Origin: Cylicocyclus nassatus
Taxonomy: Eukaryota; Nematoda; Chromadorea; Rhabditida; Strongylidae
Assembly (NCBI GenBank): GCA_958299035.1
Contig: CATQJL010000001.1
Coordinates: 77,335,594 to 77,399,593 of the forward strand
Length of the DNA: 64,000 bases
Reading direction: 5' to 3'
The notes beneath the pieces are model-generated. The model did not search any database. It worked only from the letters and a program-made list of their open reading frames with translations, and was not told where the DNA came from. A program made the translations under genes and the position numbers. Within the stretch, counting starts at the first letter, position 1; each line of letters begins with the position of its first letter. This document shows, piece after piece, positions 13,776-26,155 of the stretch.

Positions 13776-16700
13776 TCATTCGTAGGCCTTGACACTCGCT
13801 CGTAGGCCTTGACACTCGCTCGTAGGCCTTGACACTCGCTCGTAGGCCTTGACACTCGCTCGTAGGCCTCGACACTCGCTCGTAGGCCTTGACACTCGCT
13901 CGTAGGCCTTGACACTCACTCGTAAGCCTTGACACTCGCTCGTAGGCCTTGACACTCGCTCGTAGGCCTTGACACTCGCTCGTAGGCCTTGACACTCGCT
14001 CGTAGGCCTTGACACTCGCTCGTAGGCCTTGACACTCACTCGTAGGCCTTGACACTCGCTCGTAGGCCTTGACACTCACTCGTAAGCCTTGACACTCGCT
14101 CGTAGGCCTTGACACTCATTCGTAGGCCTTGACACTCGCTCGTAGGCCTTGACACTCGCTCGTAGGCCTTGACACTCGCTCGTAGGCCTTGACACTCACT
14201 CGTAAGCCTTGACACTCGCTCGTAGGCCTTGACACTCGCTCGTAGGCCTTGACACTCGCTCGTAGGCCTTGACACTCGCTCGTAGGCCTTGACACTCGCT
14301 CGTAGGCCTTGACACTCGCTCGTAGGCCTTGACACTCACTCGTAAGCCTTGACACTCGCTCGTAGGCCTTGACACTCGCTCGTAGGCCTTGACACTCGCT
14401 CGTAGGCCTTGACACTCGCTCGTAGGCCTTGACACTCGCTCGTAGGCCTTGACACTCGCTCGTAGGCCTTGACACTCGCTCTTAGGCCTTGACACTCACT
14501 CGTAAGCCTTGACACTCACTCGTAAGCCTTGACACTCGCTCGTAGGCCTTGACACTCGCTCGTAGGCCTTGACACTCGCTCTTAGGCCTTGACACTCACT
14601 CGTAAGCCTTGACACTCACTCGTAAGCCTTGACACTCGCTCGTAGGCCTTGACACTCATTCGTAGGCCTTGACACTCGCTCGTAGGCCTTGACACTCGCT
14701 CGTAGGCCTTGACACTCGCTCGTAGGCCTTGACACTCACTCGTAGGCCTTGACACTCGCTCGTAGGCCTTGACACTCGCTCGTAGGCCTTGACACTCACT
14801 CGTAGGCCTTGACACTCACTCGTAAGCCTTGACACTCGCTCTTAGGCCTTGACACTCACTCGTAGGCTTTGACACTCACTCGTAGGCCTTGACACTCGCT
14901 CGTAGGCCTTGACACTCACTCGTGGGCCTTGACACTCGCTCGTAGGCCTTGACACTCACTCGTAGGCCTTGACACTCATTCGTAGGCCTTGACACTCGCT
15001 CATAGGCCTTGACACTCGCTCGTAGGCATTGACACTCATTCGTAGGCCTTGACACTCGCTCGTAGGCCTTGACACTCGCTCGTAGGCCTTGACACTCGCT
15101 CGTAGGCCTTGACACTCGCTCGTAGGCCTCGACACTCGCTCGTAGGCCTTGACACTCGCTCGTAGGCCTTGACACTCACTCGTAAGCCTTGACACTCGCT
15201 CGTAAGCCTTGACACTCGCTCGTAGGCCTTGACACTCGCTCGTAGGCCTTGACACTCACTCGTAAGCCTTGACACTCGCTCGTAGGCCTTGACACTCGCT
15301 CGTAGGCCTTGACACTCGCTCGTAGGCCTTGACACTCGCTCGTAGGCCTTGACACTCGCTCGTAGGCCTTGACACTCACTCGTAGGCCTTGACACTCGCT
15401 CGTAGGCCTTGACACTCACTCGTAAGCCTTGACACTCGCTTGTAGGCCTTGACACTCATTCGTAGGCCTTGACACTCATTCGTAGGCCTTGACACTCGCT
15501 CGTAGGCCTTGACACTCACTCGTAGGCTTTGACACTCACTCGTAGGCCTTGACACTCGCTCGTAGGCCTTGACACTCGCTCGTAGGCCTTGACACTCACT
15601 CGTAAGCCTTGACACTCGCTCGTAGGCCTTGACACTCGCTCGTAGGCCTTGACACTCGCTCGTAGGCCTTGACACTCGCTCGTAGGCCTTGACACTCGCT
15701 CGTAGGCCTTGACACTCACTCGTAGGCCTTGACACTCGCTCGTAGGCCTTGACACTCACTCGTAAGCCTTGACACTCGCTTGTAGGCCTTGACACTCATT
15801 CGTAGGCCTTGACACTCATTCGTAGGCCTTGACACTCGCTCGTAGGCCTTGACACTCACTCGTAGGCTTTGACACTCACTCGTAGGCCTTGACACTCGCT
15901 CGTAGGCCTTGACACTCACTCGTGGGCCTTGACACTCGCTCGTAGGCCTTGACACTCACTCGTAGGCCTTGACACTCATTCGTAGGCCTTGACACTCGCT
16001 CGTAGGCCTTGACACTCGCTCGTAGGCCTTGACACTCGCTCGTAGGCCTTGACACTCGCTCGTAGGCCTTGACACTCACCCGTAGGCCTTGACACTCGCT
16101 CGTAGGCCTTGACACTCGCTCGTAGGCCTTGACACTCGCTCGTAGGCCTTGACACTCGCTCGTAGGCTTTGACACTCGCTCGTAGGCTTTGACACTCGCT
16201 CGTAGGCATTGACACTCATTCGTAGGCCTTGACACTCGCTCGTAGGCCTTGACACTCGCTCGTAGGCCTTGACACTCGCTCGTAGGCCTTGACACTCGCT
16301 CGTAGGCCTCGACACTCGCTCGTAGGCCTTGACACTCGCTCGTAGGCCTTGACACTCACTCGTAAGCCTTGACACTCGCTCGTAGGCCTTGACACTCGCT
16401 CGTAGGCCTTGACACTCGCTCGTAGGCCTTGACACTCGCTCGTAGGCCTTGACACTCGCTCGTAGGCCTTGACACTCACTCGTAGGCCTTGACACTCGCT
16501 CGTAGGCCTTGACACTCACTCGTAAGCCTTGACACTCGCTCGTAGGCCTTGACACTCATTCGTAGGCCTTGACACTCGCTCGTAGGCCTTGACACTCGCT
16601 CGTAGGCCTTGACACTCGCTCGTAGGCCTTGACACTCACTCGTAAGCCTTGACACTCGCTCGTAGGCCTTGACACTCGCTCGTAGGCCTTGACACTCGCT

Positions 16701-17255
16701 CGTAGGCCTTGACACTCGCTCGTAGGCCTTGACACTCGCTCGTAGGCCTTGACACTCGCTCGTAGGCCTTGACACTCACTCGTAAGCCTTGACACTCGCT
16801 CGTAGGCCTTGACACTCGCTCGTAGGCCTTGACACTCGCTCGTAGGCCTTGACACTCGCTCGTAGGCCTTGACACTCGCTCGTAGGCCTTGACACTCGCT
16901 CGTAGGCCTTGACACTCGCTCTTAGGCCTTGACACTCACTCGTAAGCCTTGACACTCACTCGTAAGCCTTGACACTCGCTCGTAGGCCTTGACACTCGCT
17001 CGTAGGCCTTGACACTCGCTCTTAGGCCTTGACACTCACTCGTAAGCCTTGACACTCACTCGTAAGCCTTGACACTCGCTCGTAGGCCTTGACACTCATT
17101 CGTAGGCCTTGACACTCGCTCGTAGGCCTTGACACTCGCTCGTAGGCCTTGACACTCGCTCGTAGGCCTTGACACTCACTCGTAGGCCTTGACACTCGCT
17201 CGTAGGCCTTGACACTCGCTCGTAGGCCTTGACACTCACTCGTAGGCCTTGACAC
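13776..17255. repeat. 2440-bp duplication with an internal 340-bp repeat
   Basis: The order at 13776-14815 is repeated at 16216-17255. Shared markers include the P6-C monomer (GGCCTCGACA) at 13865 and 16305, and the P18-T monomer near 14581 and 17021. Between the two copies, P17-T markers beginning at about 15441 and 15781 give a 340-bp step. Homology stops shortly after 14,840 and 17,280, where one side has a P14-A monomer and the other a P14-A/P15-T monomer. Confidence 0.8.
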
Positions 17256-19995
17256 TCACTCGTAAGCCTTGACACTCGCTCTTAGGCCTTGACACTCATT
17301 CGTAGGCCTTGACACTCATTCGTAGGCCTTGACACTCGCTCGTAGGCCTTGACACTCACTCGTAGGCTTTGACACTCACTCGTAGGCCTTGACACTCGCT
17401 CGTAGGCCTTGACACTCACTCGTGGGCCTTGACACTCGCTCGTAGGCCTTGACACTCACTCGTAGGCCTTGACACTCATTCGTAGGCCTTGACACTCGCT
17501 CATAGGCCTTGACACTCGCTCGTAGGCCTTGACACTCGCTCGTAGGCCTTGACACTCGCTCGTAGGCCTTGACGCTCACCCGTAGGCCTTGACACTCGCT
17601 CGTAGGCCTTGACACTCACTCGTAGGCCTTGACACTCGCTCGTAGGCCTTGACACTCACTCGTAGGCCTTGACACTCACTCGTAGGCCTTGACACTCATT
17701 CGTAGGCCTTGACACTCGCTCGTAGGCCTTGACAATCGCTCGTAGGCCTTGACACTCGCTCGTAGGCCTTGACACTCGCTCGTAGGCCTTGACACTCACT
17801 CGTAGGCCTTGACACTCGCTCGTAGGCTTTGACACTCACTCGTAGGCCTTGACACTCGCTCGTAGGCCTTGACACTCGCTCGTAGGCCTTGACACTCGCT
17901 CGTAGGCCTTGACACTCGCTCGTAGGCTTTGACACTCGCTCGTAGGCTTTGACACTCGCTCGTAGGCCTTGACACTCATTCGTAGGCCTTGACACTCGCT
18001 CGTAGGCCTTGACACTCGCTCGTAGGCCTTGACACTCGCTCGTAGGCCTCGACACTCGCTCGTAGGCCTTGACACTCGCTCGTAGGCCTTGACACTCACT
18101 CGTAAGCCTTGACACTCGCTCGTAGGCCTTGACACTCGCTCGTAGGCCTTGACACTCGCTCGTAGGCCTTGACACTCGCTCGTAGGCCTTGACACTCGCT
18201 CGTAGGCCTTGACACTCACTCGTAAGCCTTGACACTCGCTCGTAGGCCTTGACACTCGCTCGTAGGCCTTGACACTCGCTCGTAGGCCTTGACACTCGCT
18301 CGTAGGCCTTGACACTCACTCGTAGGCCTTGACACTCGCTCGTAGGCCTTGACACTCGCTCGTAGGCCTTGACACTCGCTCGTAGGCCTTGACACTCGCT
18401 CGTAGGCCTTGACACTCATTCGTAGGCCTTGACACTCGCTCGTAGGCCTTGACAATCGCTCGTAGGCCTTGACACTCGCTCGTAGGCCTTGACACTCGCT
18501 CGTAGGCCTTGACACTCACTCGTAGGCCTTGACACTCGCTCGTAGGCTTTGACACTCACTCGTAGGCCTTGACACTCGCTCGTAGGCCTTGACACTCGCT
18601 CGTAGGCCTTGACACTCGCTCGTAGGCTTTGACACTCGCTCGTAGGCTTTGACACTCGCTCGTAGGCCTTGACACTCATTCGTAGGCCTTGACACTCGCT
18701 CGTAGGCCTTGACACTCGCTCGTAGGCCTTGACACTCGCTCGTAGGCCTTGACACTCGCTCGTAGGCCTCGACACTCGCTCGTAGGCCTTGACACTCGCT
18801 CGTAGGCCTTGACACTCACTCGTAAGCCTTGACACTCGCTCGTAGGCCTTGACACTCGCTCGTAGGCCTTGACACTCGCTCGTAGGCCTTGACACTCGCT
18901 CGTAGGCCTTGACACTCGCTCGTAGGCCTTGACACTCACTCGTAGGCCTTGACACTCGCTCGTAGGCCTTGACACTCGCTCGTAGGCCTTGACACTCGCT
19001 CGTAGGCCTTGACACTCGCTCGTAGGCCTTGACACTCGCTCGTAGGCCTTGACACTCACTCGTAGGCCTTGACACTCGCTCGTAGGCCTTGACACTCACT
19101 CGTAAGCCTTGACACTCGCTCGTAGGCCTTGACACTCATTCGTAGGCCTTGACACTCGCTCGTAGGCCTTGACACTCGCTCGTAGGCCTTGACACTCGCT
19201 CGTAGGCCTTGACACTCACTCGTAAGCCTTGACACTCGCTCGTAGGCCTTGACACTCGCTCGTAGGCCTTGACACTCGCTCGTAGGCCTTGACACTCGCT
19301 CGTAGGCCTTGACACTCGCTCGTAGGCCTTGACACTCGCTCGTAGGCCTTGACGCTCGCTCGTAGGCCTTGACACTCACTCGTAAGCCTTGACACTCGCT
19401 CGTAGGCCTTGACACTCGCTCGTAGGCCTTGACACTCGCTCGTAGGCCTTGACACTCGCTCGTAGGCCTTGACACTCGCTCGTAGGCCTTGACACTCGCT
19501 CGTAGGCCTTGACACTCGCTCTTAGGCCTTGACACTCACTCGTAAGCCTTGACACTCACTTGTAAGCCTTGACACTCGCTCGTAGGCCTTGACACTCGCT
19601 CGTAGGCCTTGACATTCGCTCTTAGGCCTTGACACTCACTCGTAAGCCTTGACACTCACTCGTAAGCCTTGACACTCGCTCGTAGGCCTTGACACTCATT
19701 CGTAGGCCTTGACACTCGCTCGTAGGCCTTGACACTCGCTCGTAGGCCTTGACACTCGCTCGTAGGCCTTGACACTCACTCGTAAGCCTTGACACTCGCT
19801 CGTAAGCCTTGACACTCGCTCGTAGGCCTTGACACTCGCTCGTAGGCCTTGAAACTCGCTCGTAGGCCTTGACACTCGCTCGTAGGCCTTGACACTCGCT
19901 CGTAGGCCTTGACACTCACTCGTAGGCCTTGACACTCACTCGTGGGCCTTGACACTCGCTCGTAGGCCTTGACACTCACTCGTAGGCCTTGACAC

Positions 19996-22615
19996 TCATT
20001 CGTAGGCCTTGACACTCGCTCGTAGGCCTTGACACTCGCTCGTAGGCCTTGACACTCGCTCGTAGGCCTTGACACTCGCTCGTAGGCCTTGACACTCACC
20101 CGTAGGCCTTGACACTCGCTCGTAGGCCTTGACACTCACTCGTAGGCCTTGACACTCACTCGTAAGCCTTGACACTCGCTCGTAGGCCTTGACACTCACT
20201 CGTAGGCCTTGACACTCGCTCGTAGGCCTTGACACTCGCTCGTAGGCCTTGACACTCACTCGTAGGCCTTGACACTCGCTCGTAGGCCTTGACACTCGCT
20301 CGTAGGCCTTGACACTCGCTCGTAGGCCTTGACACTCACCCGTAGGCCTTGACACTCGCTCGTAGGCCTTGACACTCACTCGTAGGCCTTGACACTCACT
20401 CGTAAGCCTTGACACTCGCTCGTAGGCCTTGACACTCACTCGTAGGCCTTGACACTCGCTCGTAGGCCTTGACACTCGCTCGTAGGCCTTGACACTCACT
20501 CGTAGGCCTTGACACTCGCTCGTAGGCCTTGACACTCACTCGTAAGCCTTGACACTCGCTTGTAGGCCTTGACACTCATTCGTAGGCCTTGACACTCATT
20601 CGTAGGCCTTGACACTCGCTCGTAGGCCTTGACACTCACTCGTAGGCCTTGACACTCACTCGTGGGCCTTGACACTCGCTCGTAGGCCTTGACACTCACT
20701 CGTAAGCCTTGACACTCGCTCGTAGGCCTTGACACTCGCTCGTAGGCCTTGACACTCGCTCGTAGGCCTTGACACTCGCTCGTAGGCCTTGACACTCGCT
20801 CGTAGGCCTTGACACTCACTCGTAGGCCTTGACACTCACTCGTGGGCCTTGACACTCGCTCGTAGGCCTTGACACTCACTCGTAGGCCTTGACACTCATT
20901 CGTAGGCCTTGACACTCGCTCGTAGGCCTTGACACTCGCTCGTAGGCCTTGACACTCGCTCGTAGGCCTTGACACTCGATCGTAGGCCTTGACACTCGCT
21001 CGTAGGCCTTGACACTCACTCGTAAGCCTTGACACTCGCTCGTAGGCCTTGACACTCGCTCGTAGGCCTTGACACTCGCTCGTAGGCCTTGACACTCGCT
21101 CGTAGGCCTTGACACTCGCTCGTAGGCCTTGACACTCGCTCGTAGGCCTTGACGCTCGCTCGTAGGCCTTGACACTCACTCGTAAGCCTTGACACTCGCT
21201 CGTAGGCCTTGACACTCGCTCGTAGGCCTTGACACTCGCTCGTAGGCCTTGACACTCGCTCGTAGGCCTTGACACTCGCTCGTAGGCCTTGACACTCGCT
21301 CGTAGGCCTTGACACTCGCTCTTAGGCCTTGACACTCACTCGTAAGCCTTGACACTCACTCGTAAGCCTTGACACTCGCTCGTAGGCCTTGACACTCGCT
21401 CGTAGGCCTTGACACTCGCTCTTAGGCCTTGACACTCACTCGTAAGCCTTGACACTCACTCGTAAGCCTTGACACTCGCTCGTAGGCCTTGACACTCATT
21501 CGTAGGCCTTGACACTCGCTCGTAGGCCTTGACACTCGCTCGTAGGCCTTGACACTCGCTCGTAGGCCTTGACACTCACTCGTAAGCCTTGACACTCGCT
21601 CGTAAGCCTTGACACTCGCTCGTAGGCCTTGACACTCGCTCGTAGGCCTTGAAACTCGCTCGTAGGCCTTGACACTCACTCGTAAGCCTTGACACTCACT
21701 CGTAAGCCTTGACACTCGCTCGTAGGCCTTGACACTCTTTCGTAGGCCTTGACACTCGCTCGTAGGCCTTGACACTCGCTCGTAGGCCTTGAAACTCGCT
21801 CGTAGGCCTTGACACTCACTCGTAAGCCTTGACACTCGCTCGTAAGCCTTGACACTCGCTCGTAGGCCTTGACACTCGCTCGTAGGCCTTGACACTCACT
21901 CGTAAGCCTTGACACTCGCTCGTAGGCCTTGACACTCGCTCGTAGGCCTTGACACTCGCTCGTAGGCCTTGACACTCGCTCGTAGGCCTTGACACTCACT
22001 CGTAGGCCTTGACACTCACTCGTGGGCCTTGACACTCGCTCGTAGGCCTTGACACTCACTCGTAGGCCTTGACACTCATTCGTAGGCCTTGACACTCGCT
22101 CGTAGGCCTTGACACTCGCTCGTAGGCCTTGACACTCGCTCGTAGGCCTTGACACTCGCTCGTAGGCCTTGACACTCACCCGTAGGCCTTGACACTCGCT
22201 CGTAGGCCTTGACACTCACTCGTAGGCCTTGACACTCACTCGTAAGCCTTGACACTCGCTCGTAGGCCTTGACACTCACTCGTAGGCCTTGACACTCGCT
22301 CGTAGGCCTTGACACTCGCTCGTAGGCCTTGACACTCACTCGTAGGCCTTGACACTCGCTCGTAGGCCTTGACACTCGCTCGTAGGCCTTGACACTCGCT
22401 CGTAGGCCTTGACACTCACCCGTAGGCCTTGACACTCGCTCGTAGGCCTTGACACTCACTCGTAGGCCTTGACACTCACTCGTAAGCCTTGACACTCGCT
22501 CGTAGGCCTTGACACTCACTCGTAGGCCTTGACACTCGCTCGTAGGCCTTGACACTCGCTCGTAGGCCTTGACACTCACTCGTAGGCCTTGACACTCGCT
22601 CGTAGGCCTTGACAC
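19996..22615. repeat. 2080-bp duplication with an internal 240-bp step
   Basis: The stretch 19996-20535 reads the same as 22076-22615. Inside each copy the P14-A/P16-C monomer (CTCACCCGTA) recurs after 240 bp: 20091 and 20331 in the first copy, 22171 and 22411 in the second. The spacer between copies contains independent variants such as a GATCG monomer at 20991 and GCTC for ACTC at 21153, so it is not a simple further copy. Confidence 0.78.
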
Positions 22616-22735
22616 TCACTCGTAAGCCTTGACACTCGCTTGTAGGCCTTGACACTCATTCGTAGGCCTTGACACTCATTCGTAGGCCTTGACACTCGCT
22701 CGTAGGCCTTGACACTCACTCGTAGGCTTTGACAC

Positions 22736-25700
22736 TCACTCGTAGGCCTTGACACTCGCTCGTAGGCCTTGACACTCACTCGTGGGCCTTGACACTCGCT
22801 CGTAGGCCTTGACACTCACTCGTAGGCCTTGACACTCATTCGTAGGCCTTGACACTCGCTCGTAGGCCTTGACACTCGCTCGTAGGCCTTGACACTCGCT
22901 CGTAGGCCTTGACACTCGCTCGTAGGCCTTGACACTCACCCGTAGGCCTTGACACTCGCTCGTAGGCCTTGACACTCACTCGTAGGCCTTGACACTCACT
23001 CGTAAGCCTTGACACTCGCTCGTAGGCCTTGACACTCACTCGTAGGCCTTGACACTCACTCGTAAGCCTTGACACTCACTCGTAAGCCTTGACACTCGCT
23101 CGTAGGCCTTGACACTCATTCGTAGGCCTTGACACTCGCTCGTAGGCCTTGACACTCGCTCGTAGGCCTTGACACTCGCTCGTAGGCCTTGACACTCACT
23201 CGTAAGCCTTGACACTCGCTCGTAAGCCTTGACACTCGCTCGTAGGCCTTGACACTCGCTCGTAGGCCTTGAAACTCGCTCGTAGGCCTTGACACTCACT
23301 CGTAAGCCTTGACACTCACTCGTAAGCCTTGACACTCGCTCGTAGGCCTTGACACTCATTCGTAGGCCTTGACACTCGCTCGTAGGCCTTGACACTCGCT
23401 CGTAGGCCTTGAAACTCGCTCGTAGGCCTTGACACTCACTCGTAAGCCTTGACACTCGCTCGTAAGCCTTGACACTCGCTCGTAGGCCTTGACACTCGCT
23501 CGTAGGCCTTGACACTCACTCGTAAGCCTTGACACTCGCTCGTAGGCCTTGACACTCGCTCGTAGGCCTTGACACTCGCTCGTAGGCCTTGACACTCGCT
23601 CGTAGGCCTTGACACTCGCTCGTAGGCCTTGACACTCGCTCGTAGGCCTTGACACTCACTCGTAGGCCTTGACACTCATTCGTAGGCCTTGACACTCGCT
23701 CGTAGGCCTTGACACTCGCTCGTAGGCCTTGACACTCGCTCGTAGGTCTTGACACTCACTCGTAAGCCTTGACACTCGCTCGTAAGTCTTGACACTCGCT
23801 CGTAGGCCTTGAAACTCGCTCGTAGGCCTTGACACTCACTCGTAAGCCTTGACACTCACTCGTAAGCCTTGACACTCGCTCGTAGGCCTTGACACTCATT
23901 CGTAGGCCTTGACACTCGCTCGTAGGCCTTGACACTCGCTCGTAGGCCTTGAAACTCGCTCGTAGGCCTTGACACTCACTCGTAAGCCTTGACACTCGCT
24001 CGTAAGCCTTGACACTCGCTCGTAGGCCTTGACACTCGCTCGTAGGCCTTGACACTCACTCGTAAGCCTTGACACTCGCTCGTAAGCCTTGACACTCGCT
24101 CGTAGGCCTTGACACTCGCTCGTAGGCCTTGAAACTCGCTCGTAGGCCTTGACACTCACTCGTAAGCCTTGACACTCACTCGTAAGCCTTGACACTCGCT
24201 CGTAGGCCTTGACACTCATTCGTAGGCCTTGACACTCGCTCGTAGGCCTTGACACTCGCTCGTAGGCCTTGACACTCGCTCGTAGGCCTTGACACTCACA
24301 CGTAAGCCTTGACACTCGCTCGTAAGCCTTGACACTCGCTCGTAGGCCTTGACACTCGCTCGTAGGCCTTGAAACTCGCTCGTAGGCCTTGACACTCACT
24401 CGTAGGCTTTGACACTCACTCGTAGGCCTTGACACTCGCTCGTAGGCCTTGACACTCACTCGTGGGCCTTGACACTCGCTCGTAGGCCTTGACACTCACT
24501 CGTAGGCCTTGACACTCATTCGTAGGCCTTGACACTCGCTCGTAGGCCTTGACACTCGCTCGTAGGCCTTGACACTCGCTCGTAGGCCTTGACACTCGCT
24601 CGTAGGCCTTGACACTCACCCGTAGGCCTTGACACTCGCTCGTAGGCCTTGACACTCACTCGTAGGCCTTGACACTCACTCGTAAGCCTTGACACTCGCT
24701 CGTAGGCCTTGACACTCACTCGTAGGCCTTGACACTCACTCGTAAGCCTTGACACTCACTCGTAAGCCTTGACACTCGCTCGTAGGCCTTGACACTCATT
24801 CGTAGGCCTTGACACTCGCTCGTAGGCCTTGACACTCGCTCGTAGGCCTTGACACTCGCTCGTAGGCCTTGACACTCACTCGTAAGCCTTGACACTCGCT
24901 CGTAAGCCTTGACACTCGCTCGTAGGCCTTGACACTCGCTCGTAGGCCTTGAAACTCGCTCGTAGGCCTTGACACTCACTCGTAAGCCTTGACACTCACT
25001 CGTAAGCCTTGACACTCGCTCGTAGGCCTTGACACTCATTCGTAGGCCTTGACACTCGCTCGTAGGCCTTGACACTCGCTCGTAGGCCTTGAAACTCGCT
25101 CGTAGGCCTTGACACTCACTCGTAAGCCTTGACACTCGCTCGTAAGCCTTGACACTCGCTCGTAGGCCTTGACACTCGCTCGTAGGCCTTGACACTCACT
25201 CGTAAGCCTTGACACTCGCTCGTAGGCCTTGACACTCGCTCGTAGGCCTTGACACTCGCTCGTAGGCCTTGACACTCGCTCGTAGGCCTTGACACTCGCT
25301 CGTAGGCCTTGACACTCACTCGTAGGCCTTGACACTCATTCGTAGGCCTTGACACTCGCTCGTAGGCCTTGACACTCGCTCGTAGGCCTTGACACTCGCT
25401 CGTAGGTCTTGACACTCACTCGTAAGCCTTGACACTCGCTCGTAAGTCTTGACACTCGCTCGTAGGCCTTGAAACTCGCTCGTAGGCCTTGACACTCACT
25501 CGTAAGCCTTGACACTCACTCGTAAGCCTTGACACTCGCTCGTAGGCCTTGACACTCATTCGTAGGCCTTGACACTCGCTCGTAGGCCTTGACACTCGCT
25601 CGTAGGCCTTGAAACTCGCTCGTAGGCCTTGACACTCACTCGTAAGCCTTGACACTCGCTCGTAAGCCTTGACACTCGCTCGTAGGCCTTGACACTCGCT

Positions 25701-26155
25701 CGTAGGCCTTGACACTCACTCGTAAGCCTTGACACTCGCTCGTAAGCCTTGACACTCGCTCGTAGGCCTTGACACTCGCTCGTAGGCCTTGAAACTCGCT
25801 CGTAGGCCTTGACACTCACTCGTAAGCCTTGACACTCACTCGTAAGCCTTGACACTCGCTCGTAGGCCTTGACACTCATTCGTAGGCCTTGACACTCGCT
25901 CGTAGGCCTTGACACTCGCTCGTAGGCCTTGACACTCGCTCGTAGGCCTTGACACTCACACGTAAGCCTTGACACTCGCTCGTAAGCCTTGACACTCGCT
26001 CGTAGGCCTTGACACTCGCTCGTAGGCCTTGAAACTCGCTCGTAGGCTTTGACACTCACTCGTAAGCCTTGACACTCACTCGTAAGCCTTGACACTCGCT
26101 CGTAGGCCTTGACACTCGCTCGTAGGCCTTGACACTCGCTCGTAGGCCTTGACAC
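22736..26155. repeat. 1680/1660-bp duplication, copies differing by one monomer
   Basis: The landmark at 22736 recurs at 24416, and the stretch 23036-23515 recurs at 24716-25195, both at 1680 bp. After about 23,650 the spacing becomes 1660 bp: the GGTCTT monomer is at 23745 and 25405, AGTCTT at 23785 and 25445, and the CTCACACGTA monomer at 24295 and 25955. One whole 20-bp unit is therefore missing from the second copy, or was added to the first, within a run of identical consensus monomers. The CTCACACGTA variant also appears twice near 28015 and 28115, 100 bp apart. Confidence 0.83.
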
